DNA of 64,000 nt, taken from CAVTRI01 sp963737075. Lineage in GTDB: Bacteria > Actinomycetota > Acidimicrobiia > Acidimicrobiales > Palsa-688. Where the stretch lies: the NCBI GenBank assembly GCA_963737075.1, contig CAVTRI010000002.1:434001-498000 (forward strand). The letters run 5' to 3'. The position numbers and the translations under genes are program-made. A model generated the notes under the pieces. The model worked only from the letters and a program-made list of their open reading frames with translations. It ran no database searches and was not told the DNA's origin. Below are positions 7,215-16,141 of the stretch, in pieces (position 1 is the stretch's first letter; each line of letters starts with the position of its first letter).

Positions 7215-9209
7215 GTGTTGCAGTACGTGATCGCCGGCCTCGTGCTGGGTGGGATCTACGCCATCTCGGCCTCGGGGCTGGTGGTGACCTACCTGTCGGC
7301 CGGCATTCTCAACTTCGCGTTTGGGGCACTCGCCTACTTCGTAGCCCGGTTCTTTTACTACCTCCACAGCCAGCAGCATTGGGGCATCGCCGAGGCGGGG
7401 ATCGTGTCGATCCTGCTGGTCGGCCCGGCGATCGGGGTGTTCCTCTACTTCGTGTTGTTCCAGTACCTGCGGCTCTCGTCGACGCTGATCAAGGTGGTCG
7501 CCACCTTGGGGTTGTCCGTGACCATCCCGCCGTTGGCCACGCTGCTGTTCGGCAACCAGACGATCCTCAAGGCCCCGGGACTGGCTCCTGAGCCGGTCAA
7601 GGTTTTCCACTTCCTCGGCGTGCCAGTGACGATGGACCAGATCATCGTGTACGGCTGCGTGCTGGTCGTGGTCATCGCCGGTGCCATCGTGCTCCGCTAC
7701 ACCGATGCCGGATTGCGGGTGCGAGCCATGGTCGACTCGCCGGCGATGACCTCGCTGTCGGGCACCAACCCCACCGCGGTCTCGGTGAGTGTGTGGGCGG
7801 TCAGCGTCGGCCTGGCCGGCCTGTCCGGGGTGCTGTCGGCACCCATCATCGGCCTGGACCCAGGGGACTACACCCTGCTGATGGCAGCGGCGTTCGCCGC
7901 GGTGATCGCCGCCCAGCTGCGCAACCTGCCGGTGGCCGTGATCGTCGGGCTGCTGATGGGAGTCGCCGGGTCGCTGCTCCAGCACTACCTGCCGCCGAGC
8001 AGCTCGTTCACAGCGGCGGTGATCCCCTCCATCCCGTTTGCGGTGACGGCCCTGTTCCTCATTTATCACATCGTGCGCCGGGGCCGGGTCAACGAAGCGG
8101 AGGGGATCGGCGGAGCGCTCGACCGGGCGATCGCGGTCAAAGCGGAGGTGCAGGCATCGACGACCAGCACTGGCGACCTGGCCCAGAGCCGGAACACGAG
8201 GATGGGATACGGCCCGTCGATTCTGGGCGTGGTGATCGTGGCCATCCTTCCGTTCCTGTTGCACGGGTTCTGGGTCGGCCTGCTCGCTTCGGGGGTCTGC
8301 TACGGCATCATCCTCCTCTCGTTTACCTTGGTCGTGGGCGAGGGGGGAATGGTGTGGCTGTGCATGGTGACCTTCGCCGGGGTGGGGGGGCTGGCTGCCG
8401 GCCAGTTGGCCAGCATGCACCACTGGCCGATCCTGGCCGCGGTGCTGATGGGAGGGCTGATCGCCACCCCGATGGGCATCATCATCGGCTTGCTGACCAT
8501 CCGCCTTGGCGACCTGTACGTGGCGCTGGTGACGCTCACCTTCGGCTTACTGATGGAGAACCTGGTGTTCAGCCGCAACACCTTCCTGCAGGAGGGCATC
8601 GGGGTCAATCTCAATCTGCCGTCCTTCGCCCACACCGCGAAGGCCTTCACCTACGTGGCCCTCGTCGGGTTCATCATCATCTCGCTGTTCATCGTCAACC
8701 TCCGACGATCGACAACCGGCATGGCACTGACCGCGGTGCGCTCTACCGAAACTGCGTCGCGCACTATCGGCGTGAGCGTGCTGCAGATGAAAGTGGTCAT
8801 TGCGGGGCTGGCTACGTTCGTCGCCGGCGTGGGCGGGGCAATGCTGGCGCTGTCGCTGGGCGTCGCTCTGCCAGCCAATTACGCAACGCTCGGTGGCGTC
8901 GTGTGGTTGGCCGTCCTCGTTACCCAGGGGATCCGATCCAACATCGCGTCCCTCATCGCAGGACTCACCTTCACGCTGTTGCCTGGCATCGCCCTCGCGT
9001 ATCTGCCCACTTCGTTCGGCCAGGTCCCGCCGATCCTGTTCGGCCTGGGCGCCATCTTCATAGCCAAGAACCCGGATGGTGCCTTGGCGGTACAGGCCCG
9101 GCAGCTGCGGGGCGTGATCGCGCGCGTGCGCCGTCCCTCTCCGCAGCTGGCACCGCAGTCCAACCTGGCGGCGGATCCGCCCAGCGTCCAGGCGGGTGTG
9201 GGTCAGTGA
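7215..9209 (+). CDS. Fused LivH-LivM branched-chain amino acid-type ABC permease
   Basis: A single 664-residue protein holds both permease halves of a LIV (HAAT) family importer. Residues 1 to about 290 resemble LivH (LQYVIAGLVLGGIYAISASG start, LRVRAMVDSPAMTSLSGTN loop). About 315-640 resemble LivM (TLVVGEGGMVWLC, IRLGDLYVALVTLTFG, the TGMALTAVRSTETASRTIGV coupling loop). The GTG start has GGGGGAG 8 bases upstream. The stop overlaps the GTG start of livG, indicating translational coupling. No periplasmic binding protein is present nearby. The substrate is uncertain, since such systems in actinobacteria also carry acyl or aromatic compounds. Confidence 0.9.
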   Translation: MLQYVIAGLVLGGIYAISASGLVVTYLSAGILNFAFGALAYFVARFFYYLHSQQHWGIAEAGIVSILLVGPAIGVFLYFVLFQYLRLSSTLIKVVATLGLSVTIPPLATLLFGNQTILKAPGLAPEPVKVFHFLGVPVTMDQIIVYGCVLVVVIAGAIVLRYTDAGLRVRAMVDSPAMTSLSGTNPTAVSVSVWAVSVGLAGLSGVLSAPIIGLDPGDYTLLMAAAFAAVIAAQLRNLPVAVIVGLLMGVAGSLLQHYLPPSSSFTAAVIPSIPFAVTALFLIYHIVRRGRVNEAEGIGGALDRAIAVKAEVQASTTSTGDLAQSRNTRMGYGPSILGVVIVAILPFLLHGFWVGLLASGVCYGIILLSFTLVVGEGGMVWLCMVTFAGVGGLAAGQLASMHHWPILAAVLMGGLIATPMGIIIGLLTIRLGDLYVALVTLTFGLLMENLVFSRNTFLQEGIGVNLNLPSFAHTAKAFTYVALVGFIIISLFIVNLRRSTTGMALTAVRSTETASRTIGVSVLQMKVVIAGLATFVAGVGGAMLALSLGVALPANYATLGGVVWLAVLVTQGIRSNIASLIAGLTFTLLPGIALAYLPTSFGQVPPILFGLGAIFIAKNPDGALAVQARQLRGVIARVRRPSPQLAPQSNLAADPPSVQAGVGQ

Positions 9210-10138
9210 GCGACCGGCTGGGCGCCGGGACGGGCGGCACGAACAGGAGCGAAACGGCCAGCAGAGAACCGGACGACGATCCAACGGATGGTGGTCCAGT
9301 GAGCGGGGCCGCCGAGACACCGGTGCCCACGGCGCTGCTGGAAGCGACCGGCGTGGTCGTCCGCTTCGGGGGGCTCACCGCCCTCGACGGCGTCAGCATC
9401 TCGGTCCCCCCGGCGTCGCTGATCGGCCTGGTGGGGCCCAACGGGGCTGGCAAGAGCACCCTGTTCGGTGTCTGCTCGGGCCTGCTCAAACCCAACGAAG
9501 GCAAGGTGTACCTGGACGGCGCCGATGTGACCGGCGCCAGCCCGGTGGCCCGCGCACGTCTCGGGCTGGCCAGGACGTTCCAGCAGCCCGAGGTGTACCT
9601 GGGCCTCACTGTTCGTCAGCATCTGGTGCTCGCCTACCGGGTCCGCCACGACCGCAGCCGGCTGTGGCAGGACATGTTCAACGGTGGCGGATTCCGTAGG
9701 CCCACCGCCCGAGAGACCGAACGAGTCGAGCAGCTGCTCGAGCTCCTGTCGCTCGACAAGATCGCCGACGCACCCGTCGACACCCTGTCCCTGGGGACAA
9801 CCCGCCTCGTCGAGGTCGGCCGGGCCCTCGCCAGCGACCCGCGAGTGGTCATGCTTGACGAGCCACTGTCGGGACTCGATGCCAATGAAGCGACCCGCCT
9901 GGCCGACGCGTTGGCGAAAACCGTCAACAACGAAGGCATCTCGCTGCTGCTGGTTGAGCATGACGTCGCCATGGTGCTGCGCCTCTGCCGCCACATCTAT
10001 GTCCTTGACTTCGGCCAGCTCATCGCCGAGGGCACCCCAGACGCCGTCCGCAATGACCCTGTCGTCAAAGCCGCCTATCTTGGCGACACCCCCATTGGAG
10101 AGGGCCCACACGGCGAAGCGCTGAGCGCGTCCAATTGA
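9206..10138 (+). CDS. LivG-type ABC transporter ATP-binding protein
   Basis: ATPase partner of the fused permease. The GTG start at 9206 overlaps the permease stop (GTGA) and gives 310 residues; GTG 9299 is an alternative giving 279, closer to the usual length. Walker A GPNGAGKST, the LARTFQQPE Q-loop, a slightly unusual signature LSLGTTRLVEVGRAL, Walker B VVMLDEPLSGLD and the H-loop LLVEHD are present. The long N-terminal segment from 9206 to 9299 is hydrophilic and possibly untranslated. It ends 23 bp from the convergent VOC gene. Confidence 0.9.
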   Translation: MSDRLGAGTGGTNRSETASREPDDDPTDGGPVSGAAETPVPTALLEATGVVVRFGGLTALDGVSISVPPASLIGLVGPNGAGKSTLFGVCSGLLKPNEGKVYLDGADVTGASPVARARLGLARTFQQPEVYLGLTVRQHLVLAYRVRHDRSRLWQDMFNGGGFRRPTARETERVEQLLELLSLDKIADAPVDTLSLGTTRLVEVGRALASDPRVVMLDEPLSGLDANEATRLADALAKTVNNEGISLLLVEHDVAMVLRLCRHIYVLDFGQLIAEGTPDAVRNDPVVKAAYLGDTPIGEGPHGEALSASN

Positions 10139-10161
10139 AGGCTGGACCTCAGCAGGCGATT

Positions 10162-11106
10162 TCAGGCTCCAGTGGGGCGGGGATCACCGGGAATGGACAT
10201 CTCGGTGAACGACCACACCGCCCCGAAGCAATCGTCAGGTTCCAACGTGAACGTCTCGTCGCTCCGGTCGACAATGCCGACGGAAAGCTTCTCGATGTGC
10301 CGCTCAGCAGCGTCGAGGTCCGCCACGCGAAACGTGGCCGAATGCGGCAGCTCTCCGTTGGCGCCGAGGTCGTTCGCGAGCCGGGTGCCGCCCGCCGTGG
10401 GCTGGGCCAATTCGATGACGGTGTCGAGGCCCGCGAGCACGAAGGCCCGGTCGGCGCCGCCGGAAGCTTCGCGATGGAGTGTCTCACCGCCAAGCACCTG
10501 CTCGTAGAGATCCACCGCTGCAGTCAGGTCTCGTACGACGGTCGTGATGTGCGACAGCCGCTCGATCGTGAGCGGCCCCTCCCGCCACGGCGACGCTGAC
10601 CACTGGGGCTGGAAGCGAGGGTCCCCGGTCTGCCAATAGCTCCGTTTGCCTTCGAACTCCAGCTGTCCGAACGTGTCCTTGGGATGGGTGAACAGCGTGT
10701 TGCCGGGATCGACGTCACCGTCGGGAAACAGGCCGCCACCCGGTTTCGCGACCCGGATCCCGGCGCCCCGGAGGGCATCGAACATCGGCCGGACCTGCTG
10801 GTCGTCGACATACCAGGCCAGGGAGTGGAAGTGCTGGCCGAAGCGGGAACGGAAACGCGAAAGCGGCGCGGCCTGATCAGCAGGGTCGGCGCTCGGTTCG
10901 ATCACTTCGAGCATCAGGTCACTGACCATTGACAATGATGCCCATCGCTTCTCGATCGGCGACCAGTGCTTGGCGGAGAAGCGCTGAGGGAGGAACAGTC
11001 GGTCGTAGGACGCGTCAGCCGCATCTTCGTCGTCCACGACGTGAATGAGATGGAAAAACTCTGCGAGCGCAGTGACGGGACGGGGCGGCGAAGACACGGT
11101 GGCCAC
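10162..11106 (-). CDS. Two-domain VOC (glyoxalase/dioxygenase-fold) protein
   Basis: A 314-residue protein with two vicinal-oxygen-chelate modules: the first from FFHLIHVVDDEDAAD to the LEFEGKR strand, the second from RLSHITTVVRDLTAAVDLYEQ onward. The fold supports metal-dependent dioxygenases, epimerases and glyoxalases. Paired histidines (HLIH, HFHSLAWYV, SHITTVV) could bind metal, but the exact reaction is unknown. The start is GTG 11106; no Shine-Dalgarno is visible, and ACTATTAC just upstream suggests a leaderless promoter. It follows the TetR gene on the same strand by 69 bp, so that regulator may control it. Confidence 0.75.
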   Translation of the reverse strand: MATVSSPPRPVTALAEFFHLIHVVDDEDAADASYDRLFLPQRFSAKHWSPIEKRWASLSMVSDLMLEVIEPSADPADQAAPLSRFRSRFGQHFHSLAWYVDDQQVRPMFDALRGAGIRVAKPGGGLFPDGDVDPGNTLFTHPKDTFGQLEFEGKRSYWQTGDPRFQPQWSASPWREGPLTIERLSHITTVVRDLTAAVDLYEQVLGGETLHREASGGADRAFVLAGLDTVIELAQPTAGGTRLANDLGANGELPHSATFRVADLDAAERHIEKLSVGIVDRSDETFTLEPDDCFGAVWSFTEMSIPGDPRPTGA

Positions 11107-11175
11107 TGTAATAGTTAGTCGTCGTCCAGATTGTTGCTCGCGGTCCGCTGGGGGCTCGCCGAACCCACGCGTCGG

Positions 11176-11913
11176 TCAGGAGGGTTCGAGGATCCCTGCA
11201 GGCACAGCGCGTACCCCGGCCAGGAGCAACTCGGTACGGCCCTTCAACGAGGAGGGAAGGTCGGCGTGACCTCCAGCCCAGTCGAGGATGGAGTCCATCA
11301 CGAGCGCCTGCAACATCTCCGAAAGTTCGGCGGGGTTGGCATCCCGGGGCAGCTCGCCTTCCTGTCGGGCGCGCCCGAACAACGGCTCGAAACCGTCGCG
11401 AAAGGTGGAGCGCGGGCGGGAGGACAGCCCCTCCGGGTTGCGGTAGAACTCCGCTACCGAGCGGGCGACCGCCGCGGGCGGCGCCGCCTTGACCTGGCGG
11501 GCCAGGACGCCCATCACCCGCGCCAGGGCGTCGTCGAGCGAACGACCCGCCTTGATGCAGCGTTCCGACTCGTGCCTGACGATCTCAGCGGTATCCCACC
11601 CCATCTCGAGCAGGATCTCCTCTTTCCGGGAGAAGTGGAAATAGAAGGTTCCCTTGGTCACGCCCGCACGTTCGACGATTTCTTCGACAATGGTGTCTTC
11701 GATACCTGACTCGAAGCCACGGGAAGACCACAGCTCGAGCGCGGTTCGCACCAGCTGCTGGCGAGTGCGACGCGACCGCTCCTGCAGCAGCCCGCTGCGA
11801 CGGCGGTTGGCCCGTGGCTCGGCGATGCATGAGCGTACCGCCGGACATACGAACAGGGGAGTATCGTTTGCGTGAATGACAGAGCCGTCGCCACCCGGAC
11901 TTCCGACCTGCAC
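11176..11913 (-). CDS. TetR-family transcriptional regulator (copy 1)
   Basis: A TetR repressor with its N-terminal HTH in RTRQQLVRTALELWSSRGFE and AGVTKGTFYFHFSRKEEIL, followed by a helical ligand domain. The best start is GTG 11913 (245 residues); no ATG, GTG or TTG lies closer to the HTH, so the true start is uncertain. It is a paralogue of the divergent neighbour at 11943: both share VTKGTFYFHFS-K and LARxVxAxPPAAVxRxVAEFY. It lies upstream of the VOC gene. The ligand is unknown; neighbours suggest acyl or small organic molecules. Confidence 0.88.
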   Translation of the reverse strand: MQVGSPGGDGSVIHANDTPLFVCPAVRSCIAEPRANRRRSGLLQERSRRTRQQLVRTALELWSSRGFESGIEDTIVEEIVERAGVTKGTFYFHFSRKEEILLEMGWDTAEIVRHESERCIKAGRSLDDALARVMGVLARQVKAAPPAAVARSVAEFYRNPEGLSSRPRSTFRDGFEPLFGRARQEGELPRDANPAELSEMLQALVMDSILDWAGGHADLPSSLKGRTELLLAGVRAVPAGILEPS

Positions 11914-11942
11914 AGGCGGCGACGGGGCGGATCGCGTCCGCA

Positions 11943-12641
11943 ATGGCGATTGAGGCGGCCCCTCAACCAAACGGGCCGCGCCGAACGTCGCTTTCACAGC
12001 ACCGTTCCCGCGACACGAGGCGCCGACTGGTGCGGGCCGCGGTAGCCCTTTGGACTGCGCGCGGCTTCGAGCACGGCTTCGACGACACCACGGTCGAGGA
12101 AATCGCGCGTGACGCCGGAGTCACGAAAGGCACGTTCTACTTCCACTTCTCCGGCAAGGACGACATCCTGCTGGAATTGGGGTGGGGCACGGCGGAAGCG
12201 CTCTATGAAGAAGCCATCCGAGCGGTGGCGGCCCGCCGGTCCGGCCTCGCTACTGTTCGCCAGCTCTTGACGTCGCTGGCCCGCAGGGTCGAAGCCGTAC
12301 CGCCGGCCGCAGTCACTCGAGCGGTCGCCGAGTTCTACGCCAGCAACAATCCGCGGCCGGTACCCGGCCGCCGCGACCTCCACCATGGGTTAGCAGTCGC
12401 GCTGGACGCCGCGCACGCTCAGGGTGAGCTCCCTGTAGGCACCAACACCGAGGAGCTGGCCAGGGTCCTCGCCGCACTGGCCATGGACGGCCTGCGGCGC
12501 TCCGCACGAGACGGCAACCGGCGACTCCGGAGCCTTCTGCTTCGGGAGGCTGACATCATGCTGGCTGGCGCGCAGGCGGCCATCCCGGCAAGAGGCCCCG
12601 CTCGCGGCAGACGTCCTGCGCTTCCACGGTCTTTCCACTGA
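11943..12641 (+). CDS. TetR-family transcriptional regulator (copy 2)
   Basis: A 232-residue TetR protein divergent from copy 1, with only 29 bp between the proposed start codons. The HTH is in TRRRLVRAAVALWTARGFE and DAGVTKGTFYFHFSGKDDIL. The start ATG 11943 has no visible ribosome binding site. The basic C-terminal tail ARGPARGRRPALPRSFH overlaps the 3' end of the convergent SDR gene by 86 bp. Local duplication followed by inversion would explain the head-to-head paralogues; this is inference. Confidence 0.88.
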   Translation: MAIEAAPQPNGPRRTSLSQHRSRDTRRRLVRAAVALWTARGFEHGFDDTTVEEIARDAGVTKGTFYFHFSGKDDILLELGWGTAEALYEEAIRAVAARRSGLATVRQLLTSLARRVEAVPPAAVTRAVAEFYASNNPRPVPGRRDLHHGLAVALDAAHAQGELPVGTNTEELARVLAALAMDGLRRSARDGNRRLRSLLLREADIMLAGAQAAIPARGPARGRRPALPRSFH

Positions 12642-13443
12642 ACCCTGACGCTTCGCCGCTGGTGGCGAGCCAGCTCACGACGGCTCCGACTACCTCGGGC
12701 GGGGCGCCGCCTTCGGCGGTGAAGCCGAATGCCGCCATATCCTGGACGATCCGTTCGGTGACGACATACCCGGGCTCCACGTTGACGACAGAGATCCCGT
12801 TGGCGGCGAGCTCCAGATGCAGGATCCCGGCCACCCGATTGAAAGCCGCCTTCGTCGCCCCATAGCTGATCCCCCAGCCCCCCTGACCGGCGATCGCCGG
12901 TGGGTCGCTGAGCCCCGCACCACTCGTGATGTTGACGACGAGCCCTTCGCCCCGGGCGATCATCGCGGGCAGAAAGATCTTGTTGAGGACGAGCGGAGCG
13001 AAGAAGTTGCCCTCCATGTGGTGCTCGAGAGCGGAAATCGGCGTGTCGAGGAAGGTGTCCATGTGCCCGGGCCCGATAAACCGGGCGTTGTGCACCAACA
13101 CATCGACGCCACCCCACCGCTCGAGGACGGCGGTCGCGGCCGCGCCCAGGCTCGCCCGGTCAAGGAGGTCAGCGGGTAGCACCAGCGCCCTCATACCGGC
13201 TGCTTCGATGAGCGCCGCGGTCTCGATCAGGCTGCCTGGCAACGGGGTGGTGTCGCTGCGCTTGATCGTCGACGAGTGCTCTCTCTGCTCACCCGGCTGC
13301 ACGGTGCGGGCGGTAATGGCCACATCGAAGCCGGCGTTGGCCAGGCTGACGGCGATGGCTTTGCCGATCCCTCGGCTGGCGCCGGTGACGAAGGCGGCCT
13401 TCCGCCCCTCCGCTTGTTGTCCGGTTGCTTTGGCGTCGCTCAC
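12556..13443 (-). CDS. Short-chain dehydrogenase/reductase (SDR)
   Basis: A classical SDR of 295 residues that would oxidise or reduce a hydroxyl or carbonyl with NAD(P). It has the TGASRGIG nucleotide motif near residue 20, a VHNARF element in place of NNAG, the catalytic serine region VNITSGAG and the catalytic YGATKAA. The extra segment between the first strands (REHSSTIKRSDTTPLPG) occurs in SDRs linked to lipid or steroid metabolism, but the substrate is unknown. GTG start with GGAAGGGGAAC upstream. It is divergent from livF. Confidence 0.9.
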   Translation of the reverse strand: MSDAKATGQQAEGRKAAFVTGASRGIGKAIAVSLANAGFDVAITARTVQPGEQREHSSTIKRSDTTPLPGSLIETAALIEAAGMRALVLPADLLDRASLGAAATAVLERWGGVDVLVHNARFIGPGHMDTFLDTPISALEHHMEGNFFAPLVLNKIFLPAMIARGEGLVVNITSGAGLSDPPAIAGQGGWGISYGATKAAFNRVAGILHLELAANGISVVNVEPGYVVTERIVQDMAAFGFTAEGGAPPEVVGAVVSWLATSGEASGFSGKTVEAQDVCRERGLLPGWPPARQPA

Positions 13444-13771
13444 GAGTTCCCCTTCCGAGACAGGTGTATCCCCGCCGCCCCGCCGGGGGAGAGCCAGCGG
13501 GGCGGCGGTGACGTGCCCTCAGCCGAGCCCGGCCGGACGCCCATTGAACGCGGCTGCAGGGCTGAGGCAGAAGCGATGAGCGGCGCGCCCTTCGGCGAAC
13601 CGTCTCCCCCTTCCGACTACTTGCACGACGTCAGACTACTGCGCAGTTTCTTGCGGTCCCAATGCCCTATAGGGCCTGGAGTCTCGGGACTGGCCCGTGT
13701 TGAGTTCTTGCACGCCGTCGAACGCTCGGCGATGCAGCAGCGCGTTCCTGAGTGTGGCATCGTGGTAAGCG
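13444..13771. other. Intergenic region between the SDR and livF, with hairpin and palindrome
   Basis: This 328-bp gap has no convincing gene. It holds a perfect 12-bp inverted repeat CCGCCGCCCCGC (13472-13483) / GCGGGGCGGCGG (13497-13508), a strong hairpin in the SDR leader region, and a perfect palindrome GCCCTATAGGGC at 13664-13675, about 100 bp before livF, which could be a repressor site. Nothing else stands out. Confidence 0.55.
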
Positions 13772-14500
13772 ATGGCTGACGACATCATCGTGCGTGCCGA
13801 GTCTCTCGACGTACGGTACGGACCGTTTCGTGCCCTGTTCGACGTTTCGATCGCCCTGCCCAGGGGCGGCGTCGTCGCCCTCCTGGGGCCGAACGGCGCT
13901 GGCAAGAGCACGCTGGGCCGGGCCCTCTCGGGCCTGATCCCCATCACTTCGGGTCGCGTCGAATTCAACGGACAGGACGTAACCGGCTGGGCTCCGCACC
14001 GCATCCGGCGAGCCGGGCTCGCCTACATTCCTGAGGGGCGGGGCATCTTCCCCGGGCTGTCGGTCATCGACAACCTCCGGATGGCGGTTCGCCAAGCCGG
14101 GAGCAAAGGCGAGCGCCAGGGAGCGATCGACCGCGCGATCGCGCTGTTCCCGGTGCTCGGCGCGCGCCGGCTGCAACGGGCCGGAAGCCTCTCGGGCGGC
14201 GAGCAGCAAATGCTCGCTCTGGCGCGTGCGCTCGCCGTGGACCCCGCTGTGGTCGTCGCCGACGAGATGTCCCTCGGTCTCGCCCCGCTGGTGGTGGACG
14301 CGGTCTTCGAGGGTCTCGAGCGTGCGCGCCAGGGCGGGATCACCGTGCTGCTGATCGAACAGTTCATCCACCGGGCGCTCGCCATGGCCGATGAGTGCAC
14401 CATCCTGACCCGGGGCCACGTCAGCTGGTCCGGACGGGCGGCCGACGCCGGCGACGAGGTGCTCGACCGCTATCTGGGCGAGAACTCGGCGGTTGCCTGA
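13772..14500 (+). CDS. LivF-type ABC transporter ATP-binding protein
   Basis: The second ATPase of the LIV-type importer, 242 residues, separated from livHM-livG by four genes. Walker A GPNGAGKST, Q-loop YIPEGRGIFP, signature LSGGEQQMLALARAL, Walker B VVVADEMSLGLAP and H-loop LLIEQ are all clear and characteristic of LivF rather than LivG. The ATG start has only a weak upstream purine run. It probably pairs with LivG at 9206 to power the fused permease. It converges on qcrB, with 45 bp between the stops. Confidence 0.92.
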   Translation: MADDIIVRAESLDVRYGPFRALFDVSIALPRGGVVALLGPNGAGKSTLGRALSGLIPITSGRVEFNGQDVTGWAPHRIRRAGLAYIPEGRGIFPGLSVIDNLRMAVRQAGSKGERQGAIDRAIALFPVLGARRLQRAGSLSGGEQQMLALARALAVDPAVVVADEMSLGLAPLVVDAVFEGLERARQGGITVLLIEQFIHRALAMADECTILTRGHVSWSGRAADAGDEVLDRYLGENSAVA

Positions 14501-14545
14501 GCGCGTCTAGGACCCAGGCCGGCCGAAGGGCGCACGAGCGCCGAC

Positions 14546-16141
14546 TCAGTCCGCTCCGGGATCTCCCACGTCAGCGGACGAGCTCGGGAGGGCCGGCGTC
14601 GTCTCAACTGCGGCGCCGGGAACCTCCTCCGGAGCACCGTGCCCGTCGGTCGTCTCCTCAACGGCGTGCCCGTTGGCGGCCTCCTCGGCCACGCGGTCAG
14701 CGTGGTCGGCGTGGGCCTCGTCACCGTAGGTGTGGTAGGCGCCGAGCTTGTCCCGCAAGATGACGCCCCCCACCGGCCGCTGGATGGGATGGGCGTGGGT
14801 CCGCTGCAACGCCACACAGACGCGGTAGGCGACGAAGCCGGACACGATCGGCCCGATGAACGCCAGGTACTGAAGGATCTCGATGAGCCGCTCGAAGCTG
14901 ACGTGGAAGTCGTTGGCCAGCAGGTCGGTGGCGCTGGCGAAAGTCAGCACCGTGAAGAAGGCCAAGGCGGCCGCGCCCACCGCTGTACGGAACGGCTTGT
15001 CGCGAGGACGGTCGAGCAGGTTGTGCGCGGCATAGTCCTTGTAGATCCATTTATCGATCCACGGCCAGGCGAACATCGGAGTGAAGACGAGTCCGGGGAT
15101 AAGAAGGCCCGGGAAGAAGGGGTTGGCGATCTCATGGCCCCACGAACGGAACTCCCAGTGCGGCCATAGTCGGACCGCTCCGTCGAGCCAGCCCACGTAC
15201 CAGTCGGGCTGCGCGCCGGCAGATACCGCGTAGGGCACGTAGCTGCCGTAGTTCCAGATCGGGTTGATCTGGATGAGCCCACCGAGGCCGAAGCAGACCG
15301 CAAACACGAGCATGAACAGCCCGGTCGACTTGAGCGTGTACTGCGGCCAGATCCGGCTGCCGCGGATGTTGTGTTCGGTCTTGCCCGGACCGGGAAAGTC
15401 GGTGTGCTTCTGGTGCCACAGGATCATGAGGTGGGCGGTCAGCAATCCGAGGATCAAAAGCGGGAACAGGAACTCGTGCACGACGAACAGCCGAGGGATG
15501 ATCGAATCGCCGGGGAACCTGCTGCCCCAGATGGCGTACGTCGCCCACGTGCCGACGAAGGGGACCGCCTCCACGATGGAGTAGAACACCCGGAGCCCGG
15601 TGCCGGACAGCAAGTCGTCGGGAAGCGAGTACCCCGAGAACCCTTCGAGCATCGAAACGAGCAGCAGGGTGAGTCCGATCAGCCAGTTGATCTCTCGAGG
15701 CTTGCGAAACGCTCCCGTGAAGAAGATCCGGCACATGTGGAACGCGATGGCAGCCAGGAAGATGACCGCCGCCCAGTGGTGGGCCTGGCGCATGACCAGG
15801 CCGGCCCGGACGTTGAACGAGAGGTTGATGACCGATTGGTACGCCTCGGACATGTGCTGGCCCGCTAAGGGCATGAAGCCGTGTCCGGGGGTGGGGGTGT
15901 AGACCACGTCGCTGCTCGACGGGACGAAGAAGAACGCAAGGTAGATGCCGGTGATCAGCAGGATCACGAAGCAGTACATGGCGATCTCGCCCACCATGAA
16001 CGACCAGTGGTCGGGGAAGATCTTGTCCAGGACGCTGGTCAGCCACTTTGACGAGCCGAACCGCTCGTCGGCGGTGTCGAAGAGGGCCTTGGACGTGTCG
16101 TAGCGCTTCTGATCGGAGAGGCGCTGCTCGGTGGTACTCAT
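14546..16141 (-). CDS. qcrB: Cytochrome bc1 complex cytochrome b subunit
   Basis: Quinol-oxidising membrane subunit of the actinobacterial bc1-aa3 supercomplex. The ATG at 16141 overlaps the qcrA stop (ATGA), giving 531 residues that begin MSTTEQRLSDQKRYDTSKAL. Heme-ligating histidines lie in QAHHWAAVIFLAAIAFHMCR and VVHEFLFPLLILGLLTAHLMILWHQ. About eight to nine membrane segments are followed by a hydrophilic tail of about 70 residues rich in His, Glu and Ala (DEAHADHADRVAEEAANGH). It is last in ctaE-qcrC-qcrA-qcrB. Confidence 0.96.
   Translation of the reverse strand: MSTTEQRLSDQKRYDTSKALFDTADERFGSSKWLTSVLDKIFPDHWSFMVGEIAMYCFVILLITGIYLAFFFVPSSSDVVYTPTPGHGFMPLAGQHMSEAYQSVINLSFNVRAGLVMRQAHHWAAVIFLAAIAFHMCRIFFTGAFRKPREINWLIGLTLLLVSMLEGFSGYSLPDDLLSGTGLRVFYSIVEAVPFVGTWATYAIWGSRFPGDSIIPRLFVVHEFLFPLLILGLLTAHLMILWHQKHTDFPGPGKTEHNIRGSRIWPQYTLKSTGLFMLVFAVCFGLGGLIQINPIWNYGSYVPYAVSAGAQPDWYVGWLDGAVRLWPHWEFRSWGHEIANPFFPGLLIPGLVFTPMFAWPWIDKWIYKDYAAHNLLDRPRDKPFRTAVGAAALAFFTVLTFASATDLLANDFHVSFERLIEILQYLAFIGPIVSGFVAYRVCVALQRTHAHPIQRPVGGVILRDKLGAYHTYGDEAHADHADRVAEEAANGHAVEETTDGHGAPEEVPGAAVETTPALPSSSADVGDPGAD

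Noticed and set aside
9206..9298. N-terminal 31 codons of livG as a separate leader peptide
   Set aside because: The segment is in frame with livG and has a GTGA overlap with the permease stop; simplest reading is an N-terminal extension or an alternative start at 9299.
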